Assembly: GCA_964602515.1 (NCBI GenBank)
Contig: CAZRRJ010000005.1
Coordinates: forward strand, 1 to 64,000
DNA length: 64,000 nt
Direction of reading: 5' to 3'
DNA from: Carboxylicivirga sp964602515
Lineage (GTDB): Bacteria; Bacteroidota; Bacteroidia; Bacteroidales; Marinilabiliaceae
A model generated the notes under the pieces. The model did no database searches, was not told the DNA's origin, and saw nothing but the letters and a program-made list of their open reading frames with translations. This document shows positions 45,501-52,914 of the stretch, piece by piece. Made by a program: the position numbers and the translations under genes. How positions within the stretch are numbered: the first letter of the stretch is position 1; every line of letters starts with the position of its first letter.

Positions 45501-45951
45501 AATTGTCCCGGAAGATGGTATATATACGATTTCGTTAAAATCGCTTAAGAACTTCTCTCGCAATATATCGTTAAAATTAGAAGATCATTCAACACAACCA
45601 TCTACAATAATAGACCTGTCCAGTGAAGATTATACTGTACATTTTGCTCAGGGGTATAATACTGATAGATTTACACTTCATATCCTTGCTTCCGATATTG
45701 TTACGGATGCAGAAGATAAGGATACTGTACAAACATTAATCTATTCAAATAACAACCAGGTATATGTTAATATTCCGGAGCTAACAAATCCTATGTATCA
45801 ACTATATACTATAGGTGGTCAGCTTATTAAAAAAGGTGAACTGCGATCCGGGGTTTTAAACACCATTAACACTTCGGCCAGTGGCATAGTAATCGTTAAA
45901 ATAACCAGTAAGGAAAAAACTTTATCGGGTAAGGTTTTTGTAAAACAATAA
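42547..45951 (+). CDS. Large T9SS-secreted protein with repeated Ig-like (Big_5/SbsA) domains
   Basis: About 1134 residues from the ATG at 42547, with signal peptide ending near YGQ. After it come several SbsA-type Ig-like modules that open with NGATDVS or DAVNVPVNQNFTLTFSE patterns. The first two (about 42.62-42.98 and 43.00-43.35 kb) are near duplicates. A fibronectin-like segment and another GATDISVSSSIVITFDEPI module follow, then a region with NLAGNPYPCSIDW found in many Bacteroidota surface proteins. The end (LYTIGGQLIKKGEL...ASGIVIVKITSKEKTLSGKVFVK) is a type A T9SS sorting domain, so it is exported by type IX secretion and attached at the surface. Adhesion or a scaffold role is inferred. 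Confidence 0.88.
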   Translation: MRYLYRVISFTLLFFIYQSGYGQTYLPNNGATDVSYMPALSITFSPGDIVAINSGFSIYVAYTDFSNPIELSTGGTGFPPSTQDPRLSVTNHIFSIDLSSTPLYYGAEYLVYIPSGALTVNGRSFNDLNNPSAPNWTFTIENEPIASYTLNPANSATGVSEMPTLTMTFNSGDVLALNSGFSIYIAHTDFSNPIELTTGGTGFPPSSQDPRLQISNHVFTFDLSATKLDYSSDYMVYIPSGALTVNGSVFTEFNNVSNPNWVFTTIAAPIPNITNFNPLQDAVNVPVNQNFTLTFSENIQFKTPIDIRYISINPPTGPSIDYKVGPGDISSFLEIPPVPGNQLIINSKIDLELNTEYYITIPSGVIESTDGAGFAGLTDNPSEDYRFTTVGAPLWADGYPFTENISPINADIVGQTDHNGNYIYVVTSSSTSPSVIQIKNGTDHNGTPALYTNSGTPGTMSANITFRESIDITGLDTQPTSYYVYAVATSTSGFDSNIGATTFTTLERDAPITTFDPANGATDISVSSSIVITFDEPIRNVGGTIIDNSNAADLISIPSFTDYTVTIDATKTILTVTPNTPFNGATTYAVIVDPVEDYLGNAQSSASVSSFTTADYITWNGSNTRNPTNWDDPSNWTGALAPGANVRIPAGVANMPVISTNTPNFVKDMVVEAEATVDITSTGHLTVTGFYIMQSSNTGKGNASLLNQGTLNVIDNNNIQIHQSITSSPVKWYFLSSPVNGATQTNINCTGTVYSYNINTDTWSANGAGTEMGAAIGYKVYSTQNMSFSGAINNNSSYTFNANRTAVNAGWNLAGNPYPCSIDWNLLDLGTNGITNGFWVWLNDTQQYGTYNGNAELGTNLSDVGTSLIPSSHSFWVKVPLNETSGTLTIPASARTHNTATYLKSGLSENKGTIRLLAKKGEQTDETVIAFNNAADDLFDNHDSEKRYASRYANFFEIFSITDGKNLSINSFYELGESKTVNLGVIVPEDGIYTISLKSLKNFSRNISLKLEDHSTQPSTIIDLSSEDYTVHFAQGYNTDRFTLHILASDIVTDAEDKDTVQTLIYSNNNQVYVNIPELTNPMYQLYTIGGQLIKKGELRSGVLNTINTSASGIVIVKITSKEKTLSGKVFVKQ
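42620..43345 (+). repeat. Tandem duplication of about 360 bp inside the T9SS protein
   Basis: Two adjacent units encode near-identical modules sharing SGFSIY(V/I)A(Y/H)TDFSNPIEL, TGGTGFPPS(T/S)QDPRL and (L/M)VYIPSGALTVNG. The repeat unit is about 120 codons and homology extends to the DNA. Confidence 0.8.
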
Positions 45952-45979
45952 AAAAAATACTTTCTTTGCAAGAAATATT

Positions 45980-46174
45980 ATGCGTTCAAACAAAAAGAAA
46001 ACATATCAGAAACCGGAACTTGATGTACATAACATTGATAAGACAATATCAATTGTAATGGCCTCAGAAGGAAGCCCTCCTGACCCAGGGCAGCCCGGAG
46101 CAGCAGCACCTTCTCAGGCAGAGCAACCAAGCTCTTTTGAATCAAATCCTTTTGATGAGAACAATTTAAAATAA
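45980..46174 (+). CDS. Small peptide following the T9SS protein
   Basis: 64 residues, starting 28 bp after the T9SS gene and closed by a terminator. The N-terminal part is basic (MRSNKKKTYQKPELDVH) and leads to IDKTISIVMASEGSPPDPG; the rest is rich in Pro, Ala, Gln and Ser. It resembles the short Bacteroidota peptides with a K-x-x-Y-x-x-P-E-(I/L) start that lie beside surface-protein genes. No signal peptide and no Cys. Function unknown; it may be a modified or secreted precursor peptide. Confidence 0.6.
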   Translation: MRSNKKKTYQKPELDVHNIDKTISIVMASEGSPPDPGQPGAAAPSQAEQPSSFESNPFDENNLK

Positions 46175-46183
46175 CATATACAA

Positions 46184-46212
46184 TAAAGGCGACCGATGGT
46201 CGCCTTTATTCT
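46184..46212. terminator. Bidirectional terminator between the small peptide and the QueF-like gene
   Basis: AAAGGCGACCGATGGTCGCCTTT hairpin, followed by ATTCTTT on the plus side and preceded by ATTGTATATG on the minus side. It ends about 38 nt past the peptide gene. Confidence 0.75.
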
Positions 46213-46262
46213 TTATTATTTGTGGTTGTTGAATTAATCCAAAAATTATTTGGTAATGTTCG

Positions 46263-46703
46263 TTACAATGTAACATTCCATGTATCTTCAATATTGTTTT
46301 TCCAGTCTCCAAACTTTTCTTCTCCGCCACGCACTTTCCAGTCCGAATCAACAGTAAGTTTAGAGCTAATTCCTCCCCTAGGGTTACAAACCATTGTTAA
46401 ACGAATTCGTTCCGGATCATAAATCTCTATCATATGGTCATAAAACACATTAATAAGCCGCTCGTATGAAACCGTGATATTACGCAAGTGGTGTACGTAC
46501 TCTTTCAACGATTTCAATTCGATTATTCGCTTCTTTGGATAAAAGGTAATGAATACATCTGCAAAATCAGGCTGATTCTTAACACCTAAAAATGTAAACT
46601 CTGGTATCTTAATCTTAATTTCGTATGCCTGTTCTGTTGGATTTGGCAATGACTTAAGAATTGACGCATCAATTTCTTTGTAGGTTAGTACTTTTTGTTC
46701 CAT
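46263..46703 (-). CDS. QueF-family protein lacking the catalytic cysteine
   Basis: 146 residues of the tunnelling-fold QueF (preQ0 reductase) family: IKIPEFTFLGVKNQPDFADVFITFYPKKRIIELKSLKEYVHHLRNITVSYERLINV, then NPRGGISSKLTVDS. The strand that normally reads S-L-C-P-x-T-G-Q-P-D-F here reads FLGVKNQPDF, so the nucleophilic Cys is Gly and one residue is deleted. The ELKSLK substrate-binding motif remains. In the known enzyme this Cys forms the thioimide with preQ0, so reduction by the standard mechanism is not expected. It could be a divergent enzyme of the same fold or a binding protein. Confidence 0.8.
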   Translation of the reverse strand: MEQKVLTYKEIDASILKSLPNPTEQAYEIKIKIPEFTFLGVKNQPDFADVFITFYPKKRIIELKSLKEYVHHLRNITVSYERLINVFYDHMIEIYDPERIRLTMVCNPRGGISSKLTVDSDWKVRGGEEKFGDWKNNIEDTWNVTL

Positions 46704-47149
46704 TAAATTGTAATTTGGTATTATGTTTTGCTATTTAGAATCAACAAAAATAGTGATTTTGGTGAGATTTCCCTCTATTATATAAAAGTGATTCCGATAT
46801 AGTATGAGCTTCTGTTTCTTTAATATTGTGACAAAGTTGTGCTATGTTACCTATACACCATATCATAGCATTTTTGGCTCAAGATACAAGGCAAATGAAA
46901 CATCAAAATGCTTTTTTAGCTCACTGCACAAAACAATATCAACACTTTGCTCTGAGTGATTATAAAGAAGACGAAGAAAAATTGTATTTTTTAAATTGTA
47001 TTTGCTATGTGATTGGAAGTATTTAACACATTTACTAAACACTATTTCCTCAATTATAATTATTTAAATACGGCTACACGGCTATTCAATCAAGTTAATC
47101 GCATATGTCGCTTTTTTAATTATTTTTGCGTCCGAAAAACAGATAAAAA
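46704..47149. other. Intergenic region QueF-like gene / rlmD
   Basis: About 445 bp. On the minus strand TATTTTTG at 46752-46745 is a -7 candidate for the QueF-like gene. A 60-codon frame at 46844-47026 has no recognisable family and a biased composition; I do not call it. TATTTTTG at 47121-47128 is the -7 candidate for rlmD. Confidence 0.45.
47121..47128 (+). promoter_or_regulatory. -7 box upstream of rlmD-like gene
   Basis: TATTTTTG matches TAnnTTTG and lies 21 nt before the GTG start. Confidence 0.5.
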
Positions 47150-48559
47150 GTGGGACGATCACGAAGAGTTAAGCCTCTATTAAAAAAGGTAACTATTACC
47201 GATGTGGCTGCAGAAGGAAAGGCCATGTGCCGTGTTGATGACAGGGTTGTATTTGTACAACGTACAATACCCGGTGATGTTGTTGATGTTCAGGTAACCA
47301 AAAAACGTAAAAATTATTACGAAGGTATTCCTGTCTATTTTCACGAGTACAGCTCCATTAGACAAGAGCCGCTTTGTGAGCACTTTGGTGTTTGTGGCGG
47401 GTGTAAATGGCAAGCTTTGCCTTATGAGCATCAATTAAAATACAAAGAGCGCGAGGTTATGAATAACCTTTCGCGAATTGGTAAGGTTGATCTGCCGGAA
47501 CATGAACCGATAATGGGATCGAAGTTGACAGAATTCTACCGTAATAAGATGGAATTTACTTTTTCGAATAACCGCTGGCTATCGCAAGAAGAGCTTGACT
47601 CAGATGAGTCTTTTGAACACAGAAATGGTTTAGGATTTCATATCCCCGGTATGTTTGATAAGATTGAAGATATAAACAAATGTTTTCTTCAAAAAGACCC
47701 TTCCAATGCTATTCGTCTGGCATTTAAAGCCTATGCCTTAAAACATGGTTTAACATTTTTTGACTTAAAAAAGCAGGAAGGTTTCTTACGTACACTTATT
47801 ATCCGCACCAGCTCAACCAATGAAGTAATGGTTATTCTAACTGTTTTTCATGAAGATAAAGAAAACAGGGAAGCACTGTTAAATCATATAAAAGAACAAT
47901 TTCCTGAAATTACATCTTTGATGTACATTATCAATCAAAAGGCAAATGATACTATTACAGATCAGGACGTGGTCCTTTTCAGTGGCCGCGATCACATATT
48001 TGAGGAGATGGAAGGTTTGAAATTTAAGATTGGACCAAAATCATTTTATCAGACCAATTCTGAGCAGGCTTACGAGTTATATAAAGTAACACGTGAATTT
48101 GCGAATATTAAGCAACATGAGGTGGTATATGATTTATATACGGGTACCGGAACGATAGCCAATTTTGTGGCTAAACAGGCCAATAAAGTTATTGGTGTAG
48201 AGTATGTACCTGAGGCTATTGAAGATGCAAAAGTTAACTCTGAACTTAACGGCATTAATAACACTGTATTTTTTGCCGGTGACATGAAAGACGTACTTAA
48301 CCACGATTTTATGCAAGAGCAGGGCCAGCCAGATGTAATAATTGTAGATCCTCCAAGGGCAGGGATGCATACCGATGTTGTAGATACCATACTTCAAGCA
48401 GCTCCTGACCGGATTGTTTATGTGAGTTGTAATTCAGCAACGCAAGCACGGGATATTAACTTACTTGATGTAAGGTATAAAGTAACAAAGGTTCAGCCTG
48501 TAGATATGTTTCCCCATACACACCATGTGGAAAATGTAGTGTTACTAGAAAGAAAATAA
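47150..48559 (+). CDS. rlmD: 23S rRNA (uracil-C5)-methyltransferase, RlmD/RlmC type
   Basis: Methylates C5 of a uracil in 23S rRNA (U1939 for RlmD) using SAM. 469 residues beginning with a GTG codon. N-terminal TRAM domain (KKVTITDVAAEGKAM, VVFVQRTIPGDVVDVQV), an Fe-S cysteine set (Cys in EPLCEHFGVCGGCKWQ), then the SAM-binding core YDLYTGTGTIANF, VIGVEYVPEAI and the catalytic Cys in IVYVSCNSATQARD, with DPPRAGMH. Exact target is inferred from family membership, RlmD versus RlmC. Divergent partner of no gene; shares a terminator with the converging esterase. Confidence 0.9.
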   Translation: MGRSRRVKPLLKKVTITDVAAEGKAMCRVDDRVVFVQRTIPGDVVDVQVTKKRKNYYEGIPVYFHEYSSIRQEPLCEHFGVCGGCKWQALPYEHQLKYKEREVMNNLSRIGKVDLPEHEPIMGSKLTEFYRNKMEFTFSNNRWLSQEELDSDESFEHRNGLGFHIPGMFDKIEDINKCFLQKDPSNAIRLAFKAYALKHGLTFFDLKKQEGFLRTLIIRTSSTNEVMVILTVFHEDKENREALLNHIKEQFPEITSLMYIINQKANDTITDQDVVLFSGRDHIFEEMEGLKFKIGPKSFYQTNSEQAYELYKVTREFANIKQHEVVYDLYTGTGTIANFVAKQANKVIGVEYVPEAIEDAKVNSELNGINNTVFFAGDMKDVLNHDFMQEQGQPDVIIVDPPRAGMHTDVVDTILQAAPDRIVYVSCNSATQARDINLLDVRYKVTKVQPVDMFPHTHHVENVVLLERK

Positions 48560-48565
48560 ATAACC

Positions 48566-48612
48566 AACGGGCTTTAAGTTAAGCATACTTAAAGCCCGTT
48601 TTTTTTTCTGCT
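48566..48612. terminator. Terminator between rlmD and the CE2 esterase
   Basis: AACGGGCTTTAAGT / ACTTAAAGCCCGTT stem with an eight-base loop followed by ten T on the plus strand. The minus-strand tail is GGTTATTTATTT and is weaker. Confidence 0.85.
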
Positions 48613-48634
48613 TAAGGATATTGCCTTTCCTGGC

Positions 48635-49789
48635 TCATTCGTTAATTATCTCTTGGTTTAAAATTGGATTGGTACCAGTTGTCTTTTCCACCTTCAACTC
48701 TTCAGAACAATAATTCCACTGTAATACACTAGCTATTGTTGGCACAATATGAGCAGCCATTTTCTTTTGTCCACGGTATGAGGGATGCCAATCTGAGCCC
48801 AGGTCATTTCCTTTATTTAATAAGCCATCCGGAATACCAATAAAATAGAGATTTTTGTCTTTATAGCTTAAACGTGATGCTTCAACTACTTTCTTAATAT
48901 TGCTTAAAGCAGGTTCACCTTGCATTGGCCCACATATACAAAATATTGGCACCTCTCCGTAGTACTTTCTTATTTGCCTTATAAATGCCATATATGTTTG
49001 AATAAACACAGTACTGTCAGGTTCAATACCGGTAGAATAGTCGTTGGTACCCAAATTAATCACAACAGCATTGGGTTGCCATGTAAAAAAATCCCAGCAT
49101 AATAAACTATCCATATCCAGAGTTTGATGATAGCGTTGTGGCAGAGTAGCCAGCCTGGTTGATATTTTATCTTTATCGCCATAATTACGCACAACACCCA
49201 ATCCTGAGTGCGCCGTAACATAGCACTCCGCATTAAAAGCACGAGCTGTAATAAAGGCGTACGATTTATTTACATTTTCCGTTTGTGGCAAAAAATCTTC
49301 GTCACGGGAAGCGCCTTCTGTTCCATAACCACAGGTTATTGAATTACCAATAAATTCAATTTTTCGTGTTGGGTATTCACTTACTTCTTTTACCTTACCC
49401 TCAGAAGCAATCCTGATACCTTTAAACAGGCTTGTCCCCATCTCTCCTTCTGTTCGTTTCTGGAGTTGGCAGGTATGCCAATCCCTGCCTTTTATTCCCT
49501 TAATGACATAAGCAGTATCGTTAGGGGCATGCAGTATTTCATGTAATTGGCCATCAATAAAAACATTAAAATAATTGCGCTTACCTCCATTAATAAGAAA
49601 CTCAAGCTGCCGGCCTGTAAACTGAAAAAAGATGGATGTTCCAGGCCAATCGTAACGTACCTGCCCAGGGTTTGCGTAATCAAACCGGCCTGAGTAGGTA
49701 AAAGCAGGGTTATCCGGACTTATAAATTGTTGGGCTCTAACAATATTTGAACTAATTAATATCACAATACTAAACACTAGGTAACGCAT
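48635..49789 (-). CDS. Exported CE2-type SGNH esterase
   Basis: 384 residues with a signal peptide (MRYLVFSIVILISSNIVRAQ). The N-terminal beta-sandwich (about 25-130) and the C-terminal SGNH hydrolase (from IEFIGNSITCGYG) follow the carbohydrate esterase 2 layout. The Ser nucleophile is in GNSITCGYG, the oxyanion Gly in HSGLGVV, the Asn in INLGTND and the His in DWHPSYRG. CE2 enzymes remove acetyl groups from sugars. In this cluster an O-acetyl group on peptidoglycan is a possible substrate, but plant glycans are the known ones. Last gene of the minus-strand cluster, 30 bp after the dehydrogenase. Confidence 0.88.
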   Translation of the reverse strand: MRYLVFSIVILISSNIVRAQQFISPDNPAFTYSGRFDYANPGQVRYDWPGTSIFFQFTGRQLEFLINGGKRNYFNVFIDGQLHEILHAPNDTAYVIKGIKGRDWHTCQLQKRTEGEMGTSLFKGIRIASEGKVKEVSEYPTRKIEFIGNSITCGYGTEGASRDEDFLPQTENVNKSYAFITARAFNAECYVTAHSGLGVVRNYGDKDKISTRLATLPQRYHQTLDMDSLLCWDFFTWQPNAVVINLGTNDYSTGIEPDSTVFIQTYMAFIRQIRKYYGEVPIFCICGPMQGEPALSNIKKVVEASRLSYKDKNLYFIGIPDGLLNKGNDLGSDWHPSYRGQKKMAAHIVPTIASVLQWNYCSEELKVEKTTGTNPILNQEIINE

Positions 49790-49819
49790 TTTTTTTTAGT
49801 TTTAGGTCTTTTAAACATT

Positions 49820-52627
49820 CTATTCGCTTGCTTTATCAACAAGATACAAAATGGATTGATAGTTAATCCCGGAATGTTGCGACAAACCAATTTCGCAAGT
49901 GCGGCTGTTACTGTATCCTGCTACTGCTCTTTCAGGCACTTCTTCTTTTAAGTACCGTAAAGCGGTTTTATTTAATTCCGGTAGATTAAAACCTTTGTCT
50001 CCTGCCCAGCCACAGCACCCTGTTTTTTCGGGTTTTATAACTTCTGTCGCACACAGTTTTGCCAGTTCAAGTAATTGATTATCCAATCCCATTTTTGTTG
50101 AACTACAGGTTGAATGAATCATTACGGTCTCTTCCTGCTGCTTAAATACCAGTTTCTCTTTCAGGTATTTTAATGTAAATTCAATGGGTTCATACAGTTT
50201 CAAACGTTTATCCATATGTTCTTTCATACGCAACAGGCATGGACTCATATCGCATAAAACAGGGTATTTTCCATTCGCTGATACTTCAAGAAGTACTTGT
50301 TCAAGTTCATGTAGCTTAGCTATCCCCTGCTCTTTAAACCCCTTACTGTCAAATGCCATTCCGCAACAAAGTTTACTTAACTTATTGGGGTATATAACTT
50401 CATAACCGCCCTTGTTAAGCAATTTTCCGGTTACCCTGGTTAATGCCTGTTTGTCACGCACCTCCATATCATTACCCATCATACGATTAATGCAGGCCGG
50501 AAAATACACCACTTTATCATTTGATTTTAGAGTTGATAAGGTATTAACTTTTACTGCCGCACCTGGCATGTGTTTATTCCAAAGTGGTATATTTCGGCCT
50601 GATATATGATGCACAAATGCACTCCCTTTTTCCATTATTGACAGTGGTAGAATACGTTGTATTAATGATACTCCTTTTAAAGCACCCTTGGCCAAGGTTA
50701 AAAATGCGCCAAAGTTATTGGCAATTATCGTTGCAAAAGAATTTGAAAGCCTACCTCTCTGGTCAGAACGGAGTGCTTTGATTAATTTACCGGTATCGAT
50801 ATTTACCGGGCAGTTGAGTGCACATAAGCCATCTGTAGCACAAGATTCCTCTCCATTAAAGGAATAGCTTTTTTGTAATGATTTATAATCTTTAGTGGAT
50901 ATTTCAGCTTTCTTTCCATTCAACACGCGATAAACAGTTATGCGTTGTCGGGGTGTTAGTGTTAATTCTCGCGATGGACAGCTGCTTTCGCAAAAGCCGC
51001 ATTCTATACAGTTATCTATTAAAGGATGAACTTCTGGTAGTGGTTTTATATTTTTTGTATGAACTTCTGCATCTTCATTTATAATAACACCGGGATTTAA
51101 GATATTTTTAGGATCGAAGGCCAACTTAACCCGCTTCATAAAATGATAAATCTCTGTTCCCCACTCATACTCTACAAAAGGAGCCATATTCCGTCCTGTA
51201 CCATGTTCAGCTTTTAAACTACCATTAAAGCGGTTAACAACCTGTTGTGCCAGGTTGTGCATAAATTTTTTATAATTATCCATTTGCCACTCTTCTTTAA
51301 AATCTGGCATAATTAAAAAATGGATATTACCATCGAGCAGATGTCCCCACATAACTGAACCTTGGTATTGGTGTGCGTTTATTAGCTCTTGTAAAGCCGG
51401 TAAAGCCTTATGAAGCTCTTCTCCCGGAAAAGCCACATCTTCTATAATGCATGTGGTACCAGCGGGCCGCGTAGCTGCTGCCGAAGTAAACAAACCCTTA
51501 CGCACCTTCCAATAGGTATTGTAATCTTTCGTATTTGTTGTAAACTCAATTGGATATAGTACTTTTACTCCGCTTAGTTTTTGAATTATTTCTTCTTGCT
51601 GAATCACAAGCTCCTCATAAGAAGCGGCACTTGTCTCAACCAATAAAACGGCAGCAGCTTCGGGAAGGCTCTTTAGTACAGAAGGCATACCATCCACATT
51701 TTCAACAGCATGAAGGGCATTTCTGTCCATTAGCTCGGCTGCACTAACTCTACACAATCTTAATGGAATAATACACTTTGCTGCTTCTACAATACCGGGC
51801 AAAAAAATTAATGAACAGGTTTTATAAGGGAGGTCTTTAATTGTTCGCATGGTAACTTCAGAAATAAAACCAAGGGTTCCTTCTGAACCAACCATCAGGT
51901 GCATTAAAATATCAATAGGGTCATCAAAATCCATAAAAGCATTCATGCCATACCCCGTGGTATTCTTTAGCTTGTACTTTTGGTTTATCGTTTCTGATAT
52001 AGTTTGGTTGGTTTGTATTTGTTGTTTTATTTCACTTATCTCATCCAGTAAACTCTTGTGGCTTTTAGCAAATGCCTGCCGGCTGTGTTTATCGTTAGTA
52101 ATTAACAGTGTGCCATCTGCCATAACTATACGCATGGCTTCTATGGTATTATAGCTGTTTGTTGCAATACCATAACTTGCCCCACTAGCATTATTGGCAA
52201 CAATACCTCCAATTTTAGCAGAGTTAATTGATGCCGGACTGGGGCCTATTTTATAGCAATATTTAGCCAGTTGCTGATTGATGTATCCACCCCTTACGCC
52301 CGGCTGTAATACTATTTTCTTTCCTCCATCTAATATGGTGTATTGACAAAAATCAGGGCCTATTTCAATAAGTAAAGAATCTGTTATTGTTTGTCCACTT
52401 AAACTTGTACCTCCTGCTTTAAAGGTTACGGGCACCTGGTAAGTCCAGGCTAGGCTAAGCACTGTTTGTAATTCTTTTTCTGAATTAACTATAACCACTA
52501 ATTCTGGAACAAGGCGATAGAACCCGGCATCAGTACCTTTGGCAAAACGATCGATATATTGTGTGCAGATTTGCTTTTGTGGTAATATATTAAGTAAATG
52601 CTTTGTAATTGTCTTTACTTTATTCAT
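49820..52627 (-). CDS. FAD/Fe-S D-lactate (or D-2-hydroxyacid) dehydrogenase
   Basis: About 935 residues. N-terminal FAD-binding domain of the PP-loop/vanillyl-oxidase type (PVTFKAGGTSLSGQTITDSLLIEI, KIGGIVANNASGASYG, VGSEGTLGFISEVTM) and the FAD-oxidase C domain (MWGHLLDGNIHFLIMP, KAEHGTGRNMAPFVEYEWG). Then two 4Fe-4S ferredoxin-like motifs (CIECGFCESSCP, CATDGLCALNCPVN) and the CCG domain with CCGMAF and TGCCGWAGDKG. This is the fused quinone-linked D-lactate/D-2-hydroxyglutarate dehydrogenase class. Starts at 52648 or 52678 are also possible. In this cluster the D-lactyl ether group of MurNAc would be a fitting source. Confidence 0.85.
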   Translation of the reverse strand: MNKVKTITKHLLNILPQKQICTQYIDRFAKGTDAGFYRLVPELVVIVNSEKELQTVLSLAWTYQVPVTFKAGGTSLSGQTITDSLLIEIGPDFCQYTILDGGKKIVLQPGVRGGYINQQLAKYCYKIGPSPASINSAKIGGIVANNASGASYGIATNSYNTIEAMRIVMADGTLLITNDKHSRQAFAKSHKSLLDEISEIKQQIQTNQTISETINQKYKLKNTTGYGMNAFMDFDDPIDILMHLMVGSEGTLGFISEVTMRTIKDLPYKTCSLIFLPGIVEAAKCIIPLRLCRVSAAELMDRNALHAVENVDGMPSVLKSLPEAAAVLLVETSAASYEELVIQQEEIIQKLSGVKVLYPIEFTTNTKDYNTYWKVRKGLFTSAAATRPAGTTCIIEDVAFPGEELHKALPALQELINAHQYQGSVMWGHLLDGNIHFLIMPDFKEEWQMDNYKKFMHNLAQQVVNRFNGSLKAEHGTGRNMAPFVEYEWGTEIYHFMKRVKLAFDPKNILNPGVIINEDAEVHTKNIKPLPEVHPLIDNCIECGFCESSCPSRELTLTPRQRITVYRVLNGKKAEISTKDYKSLQKSYSFNGEESCATDGLCALNCPVNIDTGKLIKALRSDQRGRLSNSFATIIANNFGAFLTLAKGALKGVSLIQRILPLSIMEKGSAFVHHISGRNIPLWNKHMPGAAVKVNTLSTLKSNDKVVYFPACINRMMGNDMEVRDKQALTRVTGKLLNKGGYEVIYPNKLSKLCCGMAFDSKGFKEQGIAKLHELEQVLLEVSANGKYPVLCDMSPCLLRMKEHMDKRLKLYEPIEFTLKYLKEKLVFKQQEETVMIHSTCSSTKMGLDNQLLELAKLCATEVIKPEKTGCCGWAGDKGFNLPELNKTALRYLKEEVPERAVAGYSNSRTCEIGLSQHSGINYQSILYLVDKASE

Positions 52628-52863
52628 TTGATTATAATTTGCTTTCATTTGCCATACGAAACTGGCCAATTTTGTCATCCTCCTGTGTAAGAAGCTATTC
52701 TCATGGCTCGCTTCGTGTGTTCAAATTTATTTCTCAATGGTTACATGGGTACGACAGCTATGGTACTCTTATATAAATTTAATAATTGGCCTATGTGTTA
52801 ATCTGAATAATCAAATTTACATTTTTATTTCATATGATGACAGGTATACTTTTAAAAGTAGTT

Positions 52864-52894
52864 AAGGGCTATACCAACATGTGATACAGCCCTT
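52864..52894 (-). terminator. Weak terminator after susD
   Basis: On the minus strand AAGGGCTGTA and TATAGCCCTT pair around an 11-base loop; the tail AACTACTTTT is only moderately T-rich. It may reduce read-through from susCD into the dehydrogenase gene. Confidence 0.5.
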
Positions 52895-52914
52895 TAAATC
52901 TAACTTTGCTTATT

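Noticed and set aside
46844..47026. 60-codon frame upstream of rlmD
   Set aside because: It has a His/Gln/Cys-rich composition, no leader and no homology that I recognise.
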